Part shown: positions 17,547-27,346 of the stretch, in pieces
Position numbering within the stretch: position 1 is the stretch's first letter
Layout: every line of letters begins with the position of its first letter
Assembly: GCF_016907875.1 (NCBI RefSeq)
Contig: NZ_JAFBCU010000001.1
Coordinates: forward strand, 2,604,001-2,668,000
Origin: Arthrobacter roseus
GTDB lineage: Bacteria > Actinomycetota > Actinomycetes > Actinomycetales > Micrococcaceae
Reading direction: 5' to 3'
DNA: 64,000 nt
Made by a program: the position numbers and the translations under genes
The notes under the pieces: generated by a model
The model's input: only the letters and a program-made list of their open reading frames with translations
The model's database searches: none
What the model was told of the DNA's origin: nothing

Positions 17547-18374
17547 CTAGCCGAGCGGCACCGGGGTGACACCCAACTCACCCAGTCGCGACGCACCGCC
17601 GTCGTGCGCGGTCAAGACCCAAATACCAGCATCATGGACGGCCACCGAATGCTCCCATTGGGACGCACGCGAGCCATCGGTAGTGACAACGGTCCAATCA
17701 TCACTCAGAACAGCCGTGTCGATCGCTCCGCGCACCAGCATGGGCTCAATAGCAAGACACAACCCGGGCCGGATTTTGGGACCCCGATGGTTTGTCCGGT
17801 AGTTCAGAACATCCGGGGCCTGGTGCATCTCCGTTCCGATGCCGTGCCCCACGTAGTCCTCCAGTATCCCGAGAGCTGGCCCGTCCACTGAATGCACATA
17901 ATCATCAATGGCCGAACCAACGTCGCCGACGTGTGAGCCCGTGGCCAACGCAGCGATGCCACGCCACATGGCAGCCTCCGTCACCTCCGACAACCGAACA
18001 TCGGCAGGATCCGCTTCACCGACGATCACGGTTCGCGCAGAGTCAGCATGCCACCCATCGAGAATGCATCCGCCATCAATGGACAGGATGTCGCCGTCCT
18101 GCAGAACTCGCTCCCCCGGAATTCCATGAACAACTTCTTCGTTCACCGAAACGCAGATAGTCGCCGGGAATCCGTAGTAGCCCAAGAAATTCGACGTCGC
18201 GTTCGCATCGGAGAGCACCTCCGCGAAGACGGAGTTCAGGTCTGCTGTGCGGGCACCGGGAACGGCGGCACCAACCGCTGTATCCAAGGCCGTTGCGAGC
18301 ACGAGCCCTGCCTGGCGCATGGTCCTCATCTGGTCCATGGATTTGTACTGAACTTTAGGTTGGCCGAATGCCAT
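17547..18374 (-). CDS. map: Methionine aminopeptidase, type I
   Basis: A 275-residue enzyme that removes the initiator Met from nascent proteins. Metal-ligand boxes are present: DGGCILDGWHADSARTVIVG (two Asp), GHGIGTEMHQAP (His), CLAIEPMLV (Glu) and WEHSVAVHD (Glu). The ATG at 18374 has AAGGA seven bases upstream and is preferred to a longer start at 18425 that would overlap the adk terminator. It lies between adk and infA, the common actinobacterial order. Confidence 0.95.
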   Translation of the reverse strand: MAFGQPKVQYKSMDQMRTMRQAGLVLATALDTAVGAAVPGARTADLNSVFAEVLSDANATSNFLGYYGFPATICVSVNEEVVHGIPGERVLQDGDILSIDGGCILDGWHADSARTVIVGEADPADVRLSEVTEAAMWRGIAALATGSHVGDVGSAIDDYVHSVDGPALGILEDYVGHGIGTEMHQAPDVLNYRTNHRGPKIRPGLCLAIEPMLVRGAIDTAVLSDDWTVVTTDGSRASQWEHSVAVHDAGIWVLTAHDGGASRLGELGVTPVPLG

Positions 18375-18402
18375 GCTGTTTTCCTTTGTCTTGGCTTGAA
18401 AA

Positions 18403-18438
18403 CGCAAAGTCCCACCCGAAAACAATCCGGGCGGGACT
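18403..18438 (-). terminator. Intrinsic terminator between adk and map
   Basis: An 11-bp stem (18408-18418 with 18428-18438) is fully paired on the minus strand through one G-U pair, but has an A-C mismatch if read on the plus strand. It is followed on the minus strand by TTTGCGTTTTC, a loose U-tract. It lies 22 bases after the adk stop, so at least part of the secY-adk transcript ends here. Confidence 0.75.
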
Positions 18439-18460
18439 CCTGCGAACTTCCGACGCTGCC

Positions 18461-19033
18461 CTACTGGACCTTCGCGAGCGACTTCATGACACGGTCTGTG
18501 ACTTCGTCAATATCACCGAGGCCGTCAACGCGAGTGACCATGCCACGGGAGTCATACTCTGCGACCACAGCGTGGGTCTGCCCGCGATACAGCTCAAGTC
18601 GATGACGAATAACTTCTTCGGTGTCGTCAGTCCGTCCGTCCAATTCCGCGCGTCTCTTGAGCCGGCTGACGAGTTCCTCATCATCAGCCGTCAGCTGCAA
18701 CACGATGTCGAGACTATGCCCGCTGGCTGCGAGGATGTCATCGAGCTCACGCACTTGGTCCGCGGTGCGCGGATAGCCGTCCAACAAGAACCCATCGACG
18801 GCATCCTCCTGCTCAAGCCTGTCCCGAACCATGCGGTTGGTGACATCATCCGGAACGAAGTCACCCCCGTCAATAAACTTTTTGGCTTCCAGACCCAGAG
18901 GCGTCGCTTCCTTCACGTTGCGACGAAAGATGTCGCCCGTGGAGATAGCCACAACGCCAATCCGCTCAGAAATACGTTCCGCCTGCGTGCCTTTGCCCGA
19001 TCCGGGCGGACCGATTATGAGCATTCTTGTCAT
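18461..19033 (-). CDS. adk: Adenylate kinase
   Basis: A 190-residue short-form adenylate kinase (ATP + AMP to 2 ADP). The P-loop is GPPGSGKGTQAERIS (about 8-22), the AMP site is STGDIFRRN, and FLLDGYPRTADQ and DGRTDDTEEVIRHRL follow. The zinc-bearing long LID is absent, as is usual in actinobacteria. Its ATG overlaps the secY stop (ATGA), so the two genes are translationally coupled. Confidence 0.97.
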   Translation of the reverse strand: MTRMLIIGPPGSGKGTQAERISERIGVVAISTGDIFRRNVKEATPLGLEAKKFIDGGDFVPDDVTNRMVRDRLEQEDAVDGFLLDGYPRTADQVRELDDILAASGHSLDIVLQLTADDEELVSRLKRRAELDGRTDDTEEVIRHRLELYRGQTHAVVAEYDSRGMVTRVDGLGDIDEVTDRVMKSLAKVQ

Positions 19034-20340
19034 CGCAATAACCCTTCGTAGTGACGCTGCTGGAGTTGGGCGTCAATCTGCTTCACCGTCTCAAGACCCA
19101 CACCGACGATGATCAGAATCGATACGCCGCCGAAGGGGAAGTCCTGGTTCGCGCCGACAAGCACGAGTGCAATCAACGGGATGAGAGACACAATGCCGAG
19201 GTACAGGGCGCCGGGAAGCGTGATCCGCGAAATGACGTAGTGGAGGTAATTTTCAGTTGGCTTACCCGCACGGATTCCGGGAATGAACCCGCCGTACTTC
19301 TTCATGTTGTCCGAGACTTCCTCAGGGTTGAAGGTGATGGCCACGTAGAAATACGTGAAGAACACAATCATGAGGAAGTAGACGGCAGCGTAAAGCGGCT
19401 GATCCCCACCGGTGAGGTTGGAGTTGATCCAGTTCACCCACTCCGCTGGCGGGTTGCCATCCTGCGGGACGTTGAACTGTGCGATCAGAGCGGGTAGGTA
19501 CAACATCGACGCCGCAAAGATAACTGGGATAACGCCAGCCATATTAACCTTGATGGGAATATAAGTACTTGTACCACCAACGGTGCGGCGGCCCACCATG
19601 CGCTTTGCATACTGCACCGGAACGCGTCGCTGCGACTGTTCCACGAAGATGACGAGCGCGACGACCACAAGCCCCACAGCGATCACTGTGAGGAATACAA
19701 GCCAACCCTTGCTATTGAGGATTGCTCCCAGCGAGGATGGGAAACCGGACGCGATTGAGATGAAAATCAGCAAAGACATTCCGTTGCCGACTCCCTTCTC
19801 GGTAACAAGCTCGCCGAGCCACATGATGAGGCCCGTACCGGCGGTAAGGGTCAGGATGAGTAGCGCAATGACGAACAGGCTGTCATCGGGAATGATCGGT
19901 ACGGGGCAATTTCCAAGGAGCGTGCCGGAACGAGCCAGAGACACGAGAGTGGTCGCGTTGAGAAGACCCAGAGCGATGGTCAGGTAGCGGGTGTACTGCG
20001 TTAGCTTGGACTGACCCTGTGCCCCTTCCTGATGCAGTTCTTGGAAACGCGGGATGACCACACGCAGCAGCTGCACGATGATACTCGCCGTGATGTACGG
20101 CATGATCCCGAGGGCAAACACAGATACCTGCAGTAGCGCACCGCCACTGAAAAGGTTGACGAACTGGTACAGCCCGTCCTCGGTGTTTCCCAGCTGCAGA
20201 CACTGCTGAACGTTGCTGTAATCAACGCCTGGGGCGGGGATAAACGTACCCAAGCGGTAGATCACGATGATTGCGAGCGTGAACAGCAACTTGCGTCGCA
20301 GGTCCGGCGTCCGGAAAGCCCGGCCAATTGCGCTTAGCAA
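19030..20340 (-). CDS. secY: Preprotein translocase subunit SecY
   Basis: A 436-residue, ten-helix channel of the Sec translocon; its partner SecE is encoded at 60677-60943. The sequence begins LLSAIGRAFRTPDLRRKLLFT and contains GIMPYITASIIVQLL and RIRAGKPTENYL-like cytoplasmic loop motifs (here GIRAGKPTENYLHYV). The start is taken as TTG at 20340 because AGGAGG lies four bases upstream and the resulting N-terminus matches the family. An ATG at 20397 has no ribosome site and would add 19 atypical residues. Confidence 0.96.
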   Translation of the reverse strand: MLSAIGRAFRTPDLRRKLLFTLAIIVIYRLGTFIPAPGVDYSNVQQCLQLGNTEDGLYQFVNLFSGGALLQVSVFALGIMPYITASIIVQLLRVVIPRFQELHQEGAQGQSKLTQYTRYLTIALGLLNATTLVSLARSGTLLGNCPVPIIPDDSLFVIALLILTLTAGTGLIMWLGELVTEKGVGNGMSLLIFISIASGFPSSLGAILNSKGWLVFLTVIAVGLVVVALVIFVEQSQRRVPVQYAKRMVGRRTVGGTSTYIPIKVNMAGVIPVIFAASMLYLPALIAQFNVPQDGNPPAEWVNWINSNLTGGDQPLYAAVYFLMIVFFTYFYVAITFNPEEVSDNMKKYGGFIPGIRAGKPTENYLHYVISRITLPGALYLGIVSLIPLIALVLVGANQDFPFGGVSILIIVGVGLETVKQIDAQLQQRHYEGLLR

Positions 20341-20456
20341 GCGTCCTCCTGAAAGTTTTGGATGTTGGGTACCCAACAATTCGCACCAACCGAGCATACC
20401 GGCTGGAACCCCGTGGAAAAGAACGGGGCAACGGCTTTGAAGCCTTTAAGCCAAAG

Positions 20457-20497
20457 AAACTCTTGGTGGACCGGTCATTCCGGCCCACCAAGAGTTT
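20457..20497 (-). terminator. Strong hairpin between rplO and secY
   Basis: AAACTCTTGGTGG (20457-20469) pairs perfectly with CCACCAAGAGTTT (20485-20497), and CCGG/CCGG extends the stem inside. The minus-strand tail is TTTCTTTGGCTT, a weak U-tract. It begins about 30 bases after the rplO stop and separates the spc genes from secY-adk. Confidence 0.8.
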
Positions 20498-20528
20498 ACA
20501 TTAGGTGAAGCAAGTCACAGTTCAGTGG

Positions 20529-21002
20529 CTAGACGTCAGCGGTCGAACCGCCCGCAGCTGCGATCTTGTCTGCAGCACTGGACGAGAACGCATGTGCTTT
20601 CACGTCGACCTTGACCGTGATGTCACCGGAACCGAGCACCTTGACGAGCTGGTTCTTGCGAACCGCGCCCATTTCAACGAGCTTATCCACGGTGACTTCT
20701 CCGCCGTCGGGGAACAGCGCGGAGATCTTGTCCAGGTTTACTACCTGGAACTCCACGCGGAACGGGTTTTTGAACCCTCGCAGCTTCGGCAGACGCATGT
20801 GCAGCGGAAGCTGTCCACCTGCGAAGCCCGCCTTGATCTGGTACCGGGCCTTCGTGCCCTTAGTACCGCGACCGGCGGTCTTACCCTTTGAACCCTCACC
20901 GCGACCAACACGGGTCTTGGCGGTGCGGGCTCCAGGAGCGGGACGCAGGTGGTGTACCTTCAGTGCGTGCTCGCGGCCGTTTTCTACACTTTCGTTTTCC
21001 AT
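20529..21002 (-). CDS. rplO: 50S ribosomal protein L15 (uL15)
   Basis: A 157-residue uL15. [33 protein letters not shown] is the conserved glycine-rich RNA-binding start, after a 13-residue acidic lead ([13 protein letters not shown]). [21 protein letters not shown] follows. The start codon overlaps the rpmD stop by one base (TAATG). It is the last ribosomal protein gene before secY. Confidence 0.97.
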   Translation of the reverse strand: MENESVENGREHALKVHHLRPAPGARTAKTRVGRGEGSKGKTAGRGTKGTKARYQIKAGFAGGQLPLHMRLPKLRGFKNPFRVEFQVVNLDKISALFPDGGEVTVDKLVEMGAVRKNQLVKVLGSGDITVKVDVKAHAFSSSAADKIAAAGGSTADV

Positions 21003-21208
21003 TACTTGGCCTCCTCAACCTTGATCAGGTGAGAAACAGTGTTGGCCATTCCAACTGTCACAGCGTCAGCGTCACGGACAACAGTCTGTCCAATACGCTT
21101 AAGACCCAGTGAACGCAGGGTGTCCCGCTGGTTCTGCTTACCACCAATACCGGACTTGGTCTGTGTAATCTCCAACTTTGCAGTGGAAACCATCAGGTTC
21201 TTCGCCAT
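21002..21208 (-). CDS. rpmD: 50S ribosomal protein L30 (uL30)
   Basis: Sixty-eight residues, beginning [22 protein letters not shown], then [18 protein letters not shown], the conserved core of bacterial L30. It follows rpsE by three bases and overlaps rplO by one, as in other spc operons. Confidence 0.97.
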   Translation of the reverse strand: MAKNLMVSTAKLEITQTKSGIGGKQNQRDTLRSLGLKRIGQTVVRDADAVTVGMANTVSHLIKVEEAK

Positions 21209-21211
21209 AAC

Positions 21212-21934
21212 TCAGACACCCGCCTTCTGGTTCTGGATGTTGCGAAGCATCGAGCTCGATGCCACCTCGTCCAGTGGCAGACCGCGCCGGGCTGCAACAG
21301 CCTGAGGCTCCTCGAGCATCTTTAGCGCGGCAACGGTCGCGTGAACGATATTGATGGAGTTGGCAGACCCAAGGGACTTGGACAGGACATCGTGGATACC
21401 GGCACACTCAAGCACCGCGCGAACAGGACCACCGGCGATAACACCGGTACCCGGCGAAGCGGGACGCAGCAGGACAACGCCTGCTGCGGCCTCACCCTGG
21501 ACCAGGTGCGGAACCGTGCCACCAATGCGGGGTACGCGGAAGAAGGACTTCTTTGCTTCTTCGACACCCTTGGCGATGGCCGACGGGACTTCTTTAGCCT
21601 TGCCGTAGCCGACTCCGACCATTCCGTTACCGTCACCGACGATTACCAGAGCAGTGAAGCTGAAGCGACGACCGCCCTTGACAACCTTGGACACTCGGTT
21701 GATCGTGACCACGCGCTCGATGAACTTGTCTTTGTCGTCGTTGCGACCGCCATCACGGCCTCCGCGACCACCACGGTCACCGCGGCCTCCGCCGCTGTTG
21801 CCACCGCGCTCGTTCCGGCGACCGCCGCGGCGGTCATCTCCGGTTCCGCTTCCGGTGGTCGTGGTGGTCTCAGTTGCGTCAGCAGCTTTAGCTTCAGTCA
21901 CCTGATTTTCCTTTTCATTGTTTACCTCGGTCAC
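21212..21934 (-). CDS. rpsE: 30S ribosomal protein S5 (uS5) with RGG-type N-terminal extension
   Basis: A 240-residue uS5. The conserved body starts near residue 68 ([20 protein letters not shown]) and includes [18 protein letters not shown]. It is preceded by an unusually long low-complexity region: an acidic stretch (1-20), a Thr run, then about 35 residues of Arg/Gly repeats ([21 protein letters not shown]). Extended S5 N-termini occur in actinobacteria; an RGG-like extension could add RNA contacts. The start overlaps the rplR stop by four bases. Confidence 0.96.
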   Translation of the reverse strand: MTEVNNEKENQVTEAKAADATETTTTTGSGTGDDRRGGRRNERGGNSGGGRGDRGGRGGRDGGRNDDKDKFIERVVTINRVSKVVKGGRRFSFTALVIVGDGNGMVGVGYGKAKEVPSAIAKGVEEAKKSFFRVPRIGGTVPHLVQGEAAAGVVLLRPASPGTGVIAGGPVRAVLECAGIHDVLSKSLGSANSINIVHATVAALKMLEEPQAVAARRGLPLDEVASSSMLRNIQNQKAGV

Positions 21935-22314
21935 AGTGCCAGCCCACCTTCGCGTGCGCCGTCGGCAATCGCTGCGATACGGCCGTGGTACTTGTTACCC
22001 CCACGGTCGAAAACAACAGCTTCAATACCGGCAGCCTTGGCACGTTCAGCAACGAGCTCTCCGACACGACGGGCTTTCGCCGTCTTGTCGCCCTCGAGTG
22101 ACCTCAGATCTGCTTCAAGTGTTGATGCCGATGCCAGGGTTACGCCTCGGCTGTCATCCACCACCTGAACGAATATGTGGCGGGCCGAACGATTTACAAC
22201 CAGTCGAGGCCGTAAAGCGGTGCCCGTGATGCGTTTGCGAACGCGCAGGTGACGACGGCTGCGCTGTGCAGACCTACTTTTGCCACGCAGTTTGGCGTTA
22301 ATTCCAAGTGCCAT
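21931..22314 (-). CDS. rplR: 50S ribosomal protein L18 (uL18)
   Basis: A 127-residue uL18 that binds 5S r[43 protein letters not shown] and the C-terminal [26 protein letters not shown] are all canonical. It sits two bases after rplF and overlaps rpsE by four. Confidence 0.98.
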   Translation of the reverse strand: MALGINAKLRGKSRSAQRSRRHLRVRKRITGTALRPRLVVNRSARHIFVQVVDDSRGVTLASASTLEADLRSLEGDKTAKARRVGELVAERAKAAGIEAVVFDRGGNKYHGRIAAIADGAREGGLAL

Positions 22315-22316
22315 GA

Positions 22317-22853
22317 TTACTTACCAGCCTTTCCGACCTTGCGGCGGATAACTTCGCCGGCATAGCGCACACCCTTGCCCTTATAGGGGTCAGGACGACG
22401 TAGCTTGCGAATGTTGGCAGCAACTTCGCCTACCTGCTGCTTGTCGATGCCAGATACGGAAAGCTTTGTAGGGCTTTCCACTGTCAGGGTGATTCCCTGC
22501 GGTGCCTTGATGGGAACCGGGTGGCTGTAACCAAGAGCGAACTCGAGGTCCGAGCCCTTCGCGACCACACGGTAACCCGTGCCAACGATTTCAAGTTTCT
22601 TCTCATAGCCTTCAGTCACGCCCAAGATCATGTTATTGACCAGTGTGCGTGTGAGGCCATGAAGCGAACGGGACTCGCGGTCATCATTCGGTCGGGCGAC
22701 GGTGATGGTGGTGTCAACAAGTTCGACAGTGATCGGGTTGGCCACAGTGTGGCTCAACTCGCCCTTAGCGCCCTTGACGGAAACAAGGTTTCCATCGACT
22801 TTGACCTCAACGCCGGCAGGTACCGAGATGGGGAGACGTCCAATACGTGACAT
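22317..22853 (-). CDS. rplF: 50S ribosomal protein L6 (uL6)
   Basis: A 178-residue uL6. [17 protein letters not shown] and the C-terminal signature [27 protein letters not shown] are diagnostic. It lies near the sarcin-ricin loop and GTPase-associated centre. It is 27 bases after rpsH and two bases before rplR. Confidence 0.98.
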   Translation of the reverse strand: MSRIGRLPISVPAGVEVKVDGNLVSVKGAKGELSHTVANPITVELVDTTITVARPNDDRESRSLHGLTRTLVNNMILGVTEGYEKKLEIVGTGYRVVAKGSDLEFALGYSHPVPIKAPQGITLTVESPTKLSVSGIDKQQVGEVAANIRKLRRPDPYKGKGVRYAGEVIRRKVGKAGK

Positions 22854-22880
22854 TATTCTCTACTCCTTCTCTGTTTCCGG

Positions 22881-23279
22881 TTACCAGACGTACGCGAGGA
22901 CTTCGCCGCCCACGCCCTTCTTCGCGGCCTGACGATCAGTCAAAAGGCCCGAAGAAGTGGACAGGATAGCGATGCCCAGGCCACCAAGGACGTTGGGCAG
23001 GTTGGTCGACTTTGCGTAGACACGGAGGCCCGGCTTGGAAATACGGCGGATACCGGCGATTGACCGCTCACGGTTTGAGCCGAACTTCAAGTCCATGGTC
23101 AGCGTCATACCGACCGGCGCCTCTTCTTCCTTCCAGCCCTTGATGTAGCCTTCGGCTTTCAGAATGTCGGCAACACGTGCCTTGAGCTTGCTGTAAGGCA
23201 TTGACACTGAGTCGTGGTGTGCCGAGTTTGCATTGCGCAGACGCGTAAGCATGTCTGCGACAGGATCTGTCATAGTCAT
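22881..23279 (-). CDS. rpsH: 30S ribosomal protein S8 (uS8)
   Basis: A 132-residue uS8 starting [18 protein letters not shown] and ending with the conserved [22 protein letters not shown]. The start at 23279 follows family practice; ATG 23273 is also possible and a longer frame to 23324 lacks family support. Upstream is rplE with an 89-base gap that has no uS14 gene, unlike many spc operons. Confidence 0.97.
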   Translation of the reverse strand: MTMTDPVADMLTRLRNANSAHHDSVSMPYSKLKARVADILKAEGYIKGWKEEEAPVGMTLTMDLKFGSNRERSIAGIRRISKPGLRVYAKSTNLPNVLGGLGIAILSTSSGLLTDRQAAKKGVGGEVLAYVW

Positions 23280-23368
23280 TTGGGCTCTTGCCCTTTCTCG
23301 AAACGGTTTCCACCGGACCGCCAATCATTGACGACGACCAGCGGTCAGCGGACCTGTCAGGTAGTTAG

Positions 23369-23956
23369 TTAGTCTTCGGTCCTGAACGGGAAGCCAAGCG
23401 CCTTCAACAGCGCACGGCCTTCATCGTCAGTCTTGGCAGTAGTTACTACCGTGATATCCATACCGCGCACGCGATCGATCCGGTCCTGGTCGATTTCGTG
23501 GAACATGGACTGTTCGGTCAGACCGAACGTGTAGTTTCCGTTTCCATCAAACTGCTTCCCGCTCAGTCCGCGGAAATCACGGATACGAGGCAAAGCAAGG
23601 CTGACCAGACGGTCTACAAATTCCCACATACGATCGCCGCGCAGCGTTGCGTGCGCCCCAATCGGCATTCCCTCACGCAGCTTGAACTGGGCGATTGATT
23701 TGCGGGCCTTCGTCACTACCGGCTTCTGTCCCGTGATCAGGGTCAGATCCTTCACGGCGCCGTCAATGAGCTTGGAGTCCTTTGCAGCATCTCCGACACC
23801 CATGTTGACGACAACCTTCGTCAATCGAGGAATCTGGTTTACATTCGCGTAGTCGAACTCTTCCTGGATCGTCTTCTTGATCTCCGCTGCATAGCGGGCC
23901 TTCAGACGGGGAACAATCGAGGACGCGGTCGGGGTCTCAGACAGGGTTTCAGTCAT
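23369..23956 (-). CDS. rplE: 50S ribosomal protein L5 (uL5)
   Basis: A 195-residue uL5 binding 5S r[46 protein letters not shown] and [20 protein letters not shown] are conserved. A 15-residue N-terminal lead precedes the normal start ([19 protein letters not shown]). The ATG overlaps the rplX stop by one base. Confidence 0.98.
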   Translation of the reverse strand: MTETLSETPTASSIVPRLKARYAAEIKKTIQEEFDYANVNQIPRLTKVVVNMGVGDAAKDSKLIDGAVKDLTLITGQKPVVTKARKSIAQFKLREGMPIGAHATLRGDRMWEFVDRLVSLALPRIRDFRGLSGKQFDGNGNYTFGLTEQSMFHEIDQDRIDRVRGMDITVVTTAKTDDEGRALLKALGFPFRTED

Positions 23957-24315
23957 CAGAGGTCCTTCCCGGATGCCTTGGACACGCGGATACGGACGGG
24001 CTTTTCCCGACCGCCTACATCGCGAGTGTCGATGCGGTAGCCAACGCGTGTCGGCTTCTTCGTCTCGGGGTCAACAACAGCAACATTGGAGACGTGGATC
24101 GGAGCCTCAACGGTTTCGATGCCGCCGGACTTTGCACCGCTTTGCGTTTGACCTACACGAGTATGTTTTGTCACCCGGTTGATGCCCTCTACGAGAACGC
24201 GGTTAGTGGACGGAAACATTTTCAGGACTTTGCCCTGCTTGCCTCGGTCTCCACCGCGCTCCTGCCTGCCACCAGTGATGACCTGGACGAGATCGCCCTT
24301 TTTGATCTTTGCCAT
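23956..24315 (-). CDS. rplX: 50S ribosomal protein L24 (uL24)
   Basis: A 119-residue uL24. It opens [16 protein letters not shown] with an insert QERGGDR, then [22 protein letters not shown] (KOW motif), and [22 protein letters not shown]. It is an early-assembly protein of the large subunit. Three bases separate it from rplN. Confidence 0.98.
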   Translation of the reverse strand: MAKIKKGDLVQVITGGRQERGGDRGKQGKVLKMFPSTNRVLVEGINRVTKHTRVGQTQSGAKSGGIETVEAPIHVSNVAVVDPETKKPTRVGYRIDTRDVGGREKPVRIRVSKASGKDL

Positions 24316-24318
24316 GAT

Positions 24319-24687
24319 TTAGAGCACCTCCGGCGCAAGCGAGACGATCTTCATGAACTTCTTATCGCGAAGTTCGCGCCCTACCGGGCCGAAGATACGG
24401 GTACCGCGAGGGTCTCCGTCGTTCTTCAAGATCACTGCCGCATTTTCGTCAAACTTGATGTAGGAACCATCGCTACGGCGTCGTTCCTTCTTAGTGCGGA
24501 CGATAACTGCCTTGACAATATCGCCCTTCTTTACGTTGCCGCCTGGAATTGCATCCTTAACGGTGGCCACGATAACGTCGCCGATGCCTGCGTAGCGACG
24601 GCCTGATCCACCGAGAACACGGATGGTCAAGACTTCCTTGGCCCCAGTGTTGTCGGCGATCTTAAGTCGCGACTCCTGCTGAATCAC
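24319..24687 (-). CDS. rplN: 50S ribosomal protein L14 (uL14)
   Basis: A 122-residue uL14. [39 protein letters not shown] and the end [12 protein letters not shown] are canonical. The start codon is GTG with GGAG eight bases upstream. It is the first gene after a 388-base gap and so probably the first gene of a separately promoted spc transcript. Confidence 0.98.
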   Translation of the reverse strand: MIQQESRLKIADNTGAKEVLTIRVLGGSGRRYAGIGDVIVATVKDAIPGGNVKKGDIVKAVIVRTKKERRRSDGSYIKFDENAAVILKNDGDPRGTRIFGPVGRELRDKKFMKIVSLAPEVL

Positions 24688-25075
24688 TTATTACTCCTGT
24701 CGTCGCGCCGGTTCTCTGAACAGAGCCTTGCGGAACGGATACGGTGGACCCATATTGAGGAGCAGTACAAGACTGCGCTCCACACAATATAGGGATTTGC
24801 CATAGCATCCAGTGCGCAGAGGTGGATAGTCTCCGAAAACTGGACAGGCAAGATTGCTAGTTTATTACCAAACGGCCCCAGTCACGAAATCCTGGCGCAG
24901 CACGCCAAACATTACAACTGTCGTCGTTGTCTTACGGAGCCGGTATGGCTCCTCGCCCTTAACCCGTTTCCCACAGAAGCAGGAACCACGTCAGAGAAAT
25001 CTTGGAGCGGTCCGACCCCCCACCGAGTGGGGAGCCGGACCGATGGCGCCAAGGCGTTTTGCCGGCGCCAAGGTA
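24688..25075 (-). promoter_or_regulatory. Gap between the S10 and spc gene groups, with putative promoter
   Basis: No coding potential is apparent in these 388 bases. Next to rpsQ lie two hairpins (listed separately). Nearer rplN, on the minus strand, TTGCCT (24846-24851) and TATCCA (24823-24828) are spaced by 17 bases and could be a -35/-10 pair giving a leader of about 130 bases for rplN. TATATT near 24788 is another AT-rich candidate. The promoter call is tentative. Confidence 0.4.
25008..25070 (-). terminator. Double hairpin after rpsQ
   Basis: The first stem-loop met by the transcript is TGGCGCC/GGCGCCA (25044-25050 with 25064-25070), enclosing GGC/GCC. The second is CGGTCCG/CGGACCG (25008-25014 with 25036-25042), enclosing CCCCA/TGGGG. 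The first begins six bases after the rpsQ stop. No strong U-tract follows. They mark the end of the S10 group. Confidence 0.65.
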
Positions 25076-25366
25076 CTACTTAGCTTTTTCGATGACCTCA
25101 ACCAGGCGCCACCGCTTAGTAGCGGACAACGGGCGAGTTTCGGAAATGAGGACTAGGTCGCCGATACCGGCTGTACCAAGTTCGTCATGAGCCTTGACCT
25201 TCGTGCTGCGACGAATGATTTTGCCGTAAAGCGCATGCTTTACGCGATCTTCGACCCGCACAACGATGGTCTTTTCCATCTTGTCCGAAACCACGTAGCC
25301 ACGGCGGGTCTTACGATAGCCGCGGACCTGGGTTTCTTCAGTCACGTTCGTTTCCTTCTCACTCAC
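25076..25366 (-). CDS. rpsQ: 30S ribosomal protein S17 (uS17)
   Basis: A 96-residue uS17. The conserved body begins [22 protein letters not shown] after a 12-residue polar lead. [21 protein letters not shown] and [23 protein letters not shown] complete it. It overlaps rpmC by four bases (ATGA) and is the last gene of the S10 group. Confidence 0.98.
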   Translation of the reverse strand: MSEKETNVTEETQVRGYRKTRRGYVVSDKMEKTIVVRVEDRVKHALYGKIIRRSTKVKAHDELGTAGIGDLVLISETRPLSATKRWRLVEVIEKAK

Positions 25367-25686
25367 TTGGCATCATCCTCCGATACCTCGGGCTCTTCAG
25401 CCTTGGTGGTCTTTTTCTTGGAGGACTTTTTGTCAGCCTTTGCTTCCTCTACAGGAGCAATGACCTCCGGGCGGATGCCCAGCTCACGTTCACGCAGCAC
25501 GGTATAAATACGTGCGATGTCGCGCTTTACCACACGCAACCGACCGTGGCTTTCCAGCTGGCCAGTCGCCGACTGGAAGCGAAGGTTGAACAGCTCTTCC
25601 TTGGACTTGCGCAGTTCCTCAACCAGACGGTCTTTATCGAACCCGTCCAGCTGCTCGGTCTTGAGTTCCTTTGAACCGATAGCCAT
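25363..25686 (-). CDS. rpmC: 50S ribosomal protein L29 (uL29) with charged C-terminal tail
   Basis: A 107-residue uL29. The two-helix core is about residues 5-75 ([25 protein letters not shown] and [20 protein letters not shown]). About 30 residues of Lys/Glu-rich tail follow ([21 protein letters not shown]), making it longer than the usual 65-75 residues. It is located near the peptide exit. It lies two bases after rplP. Confidence 0.97.
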   Translation of the reverse strand: MAIGSKELKTEQLDGFDKDRLVEELRKSKEELFNLRFQSATGQLESHGRLRVVKRDIARIYTVLRERELGIRPEVIAPVEEAKADKKSSKKKTTKAEEPEVSEDDAK

Positions 25687-25688
25687 GT

Positions 25689-26105
25689 CTATTCACCACC
25701 CTCACGACGCACGATACGTGCCTTCAACGGCAGCTTGTGGATTGCAAGACGCATGGCCTCGCGAGCTACCTCTTCACTGACACCGGAGAGCTCGAAGAGC
25801 ACACGACCCGGCTTGACGTTGGCGACCCACCATTCTGGCGAACCCTTACCGCTACCCATGCGGGTTTCAGCAGGCTTCTTGGTCAACGGACGATCCGGAT
25901 AAATGTTGATCCAGACCTTTCCGCCACGCTTGATGTGGCGGGTCATCGCGATACGGGCTGCTTCGATCTGACGGTTGGTGACATACGCGGGGCTCAGAGC
26001 CTGGATTCCCCATTCACCAAAGTTGACCGAGGTGCCTCCCGTAGCAGCGCCGGAACGACCCGGGTGATGCTGCTTGCGGTACTTCACTCGACGTGGGATA
26101 AGCAT
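25689..26105 (-). CDS. rplP: 50S ribosomal protein L16 (uL16)
   Basis: A 138-residue uL16. [47 protein letters not shown] and [24 protein letters not shown] are canonical. It stabilises the peptidyl-transferase centre and A-site tRNA. It directly abuts the rpsC stop. Confidence 0.98.
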   Translation of the reverse strand: MLIPRRVKYRKQHHPGRSGAATGGTSVNFGEWGIQALSPAYVTNRQIEAARIAMTRHIKRGGKVWINIYPDRPLTKKPAETRMGSGKGSPEWWVANVKPGRVLFELSGVSEEVAREAMRLAIHKLPLKARIVRREGGE

Positions 26106-26942
26106 TTAAGCCTTTCCTCCTTCTGCGGCCGGAGCTGCAGCCTCTGCTGCTGGGGCTTCGGTTGCCTGCGCGGCTTCGGCCGGAGCCGCTCCACGCTCAG
26201 TTGGACGACGGCGACGTTCTCCACCACCGGCACCGCGACCCGGACGGTCTCCGCCGCCGCGTCCACGGGACGGAGCTGCAGCCTGCTGTGCAGCCAGTTC
26301 CTTGGAAGTGATGTCACCCTTGTAGATCCAGACCTTCACGCCGATACGACCGAAAGTGGTCTTGGCCTCGAAGAATCCGTAATCGATGTTCGCGCGGAGG
26401 GTGTGCAGGGGCACACGGCCTTCGCGGTAGAACTCCGAGCGACTCATTTCAGCACCACCGAGGCGGCCGGAGCACTGGATACGGATACCCTTGGCTCCTG
26501 CACGCTGAGCGGACTGCATGGCCTTCTTCATCGCGCGACGGAAGGCGACACGTGAAGACAGCTGTTCAGCAACGCCCTGAGCTACCAGCTGCGCTTCGAT
26601 CTCCGGGTTCTTGACCTCGAGGATGTTCAGCTGCACCTGCTTGCCAGTGAGCTTTTCCAGCTCTCCACGGATACGATCCGCTTCTGCGCCGCGGCGCCCG
26701 ATCACGATTCCCGGGCGGGCAGTGTGGATATCTACACGTACACGGTCACGGGTCCGCTCAATTTCCACCTTGGCGATGCCTGCACGGTCCATGCCGGTCG
26801 ACATGAGCTTGCGGATCAGGATGTCTTCGCGGACGAAGTCCTTGTAACGCTGGCCGGGCTTAGTGCTGTCCGCGTACCAGTGCGACACATGGTCGGTAGT
26901 GATACCGAGTCGGAACCCGTGCGGGTTAACTTTCTGTCCCAC
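26106..26942 (-). CDS. rpsC: 30S ribosomal protein S3 (uS3) with long C-terminal tail
   Basis: A 278-residue uS3. [19 protein letters not shown] opens it, the KH domain has [20 protein letters not shown], and [21 protein letters not shown] and [11 protein letters not shown] close the conserved part near residue 212. A tail of about 65 residues follows, first Arg/Gly-rich ([21 protein letters not shown]), then Ala/Glu-rich. Like uS5 it therefore carries an RGG-type low-complexity segment. It follows rplV with no gap. Confidence 0.97.
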   Translation of the reverse strand: MGQKVNPHGFRLGITTDHVSHWYADSTKPGQRYKDFVREDILIRKLMSTGMDRAGIAKVEIERTRDRVRVDIHTARPGIVIGRRGAEADRIRGELEKLTGKQVQLNILEVKNPEIEAQLVAQGVAEQLSSRVAFRRAMKKAMQSAQRAGAKGIRIQCSGRLGGAEMSRSEFYREGRVPLHTLRANIDYGFFEAKTTFGRIGVKVWIYKGDITSKELAAQQAAAPSRGRGGGDRPGRGAGGGERRRRPTERGAAPAEAAQATEAPAAEAAAPAAEGGKA

Positions 26943-27308
26943 TTAGCGGTCCTCCTCTTTCTCGGGGGTAGCGACAACAACCGTGATGTGGCTGGTGCGC
27001 TTCCTAATGCGGAAGGCGCGGCCCTGGGCCCGCGGCTGGAACCGCTTCATCGTTGTGCCTTCGTCAACATATGCCTTGCTGATGAAGAGGTTTCCCTCGT
27101 CAAAAGCAACGCCTTCCCGGTCCGCACGGACACGGGCGTTGGCCATAGCTGACTGTAATACCTTGAATACCGGCTCCGAAGCGCCTTGTTCGGCGAACTT
27201 CAGAATTGCCAGAGCCTCATTCGCTTGCTTGCCACGAACAAGGTTGACGACGCGCCGGGCCTTCATAGGCGTTACGCGGATATGACGCGCAATTGCCTTG
27301 GCTTCCAT
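26943..27308 (-). CDS. rplV: 50S ribosomal protein L22 (uL22)
   Basis: A 121-residue uL22. [21 protein letters not shown] opens it and [21 protein letters not shown] closes it; the beta hairpin lines the exit tunnel. The start at 27308 gives family length. A longer frame to 27530 reads through rpsS in another frame and was rejected. It lies 38 bases after rpsS. Confidence 0.98.
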   Translation of the reverse strand: MEAKAIARHIRVTPMKARRVVNLVRGKQANEALAILKFAEQGASEPVFKVLQSAMANARVRADREGVAFDEGNLFISKAYVDEGTTMKRFQPRAQGRAFRIRKRTSHITVVVATPEKEEDR

Positions 27309-27346
27309 TGCTTTCCTTCTCTCGTCTTCTGCCGTCAGGAAAGCGC

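Noticed and set aside
20341-20397. ATG start for secY at 20397
   Set aside because: No ribosome site lies upstream, while AGGAGG sits just before TTG 20340, which gives the usual SecY N-terminus.
21341-22168. Long plus-strand open frame over rpsE and rplR
   Set aside because: It lies entirely opposite two clear ribosomal genes, has low-complexity composition and no ribosome site; it is a shadow of the minus strand.
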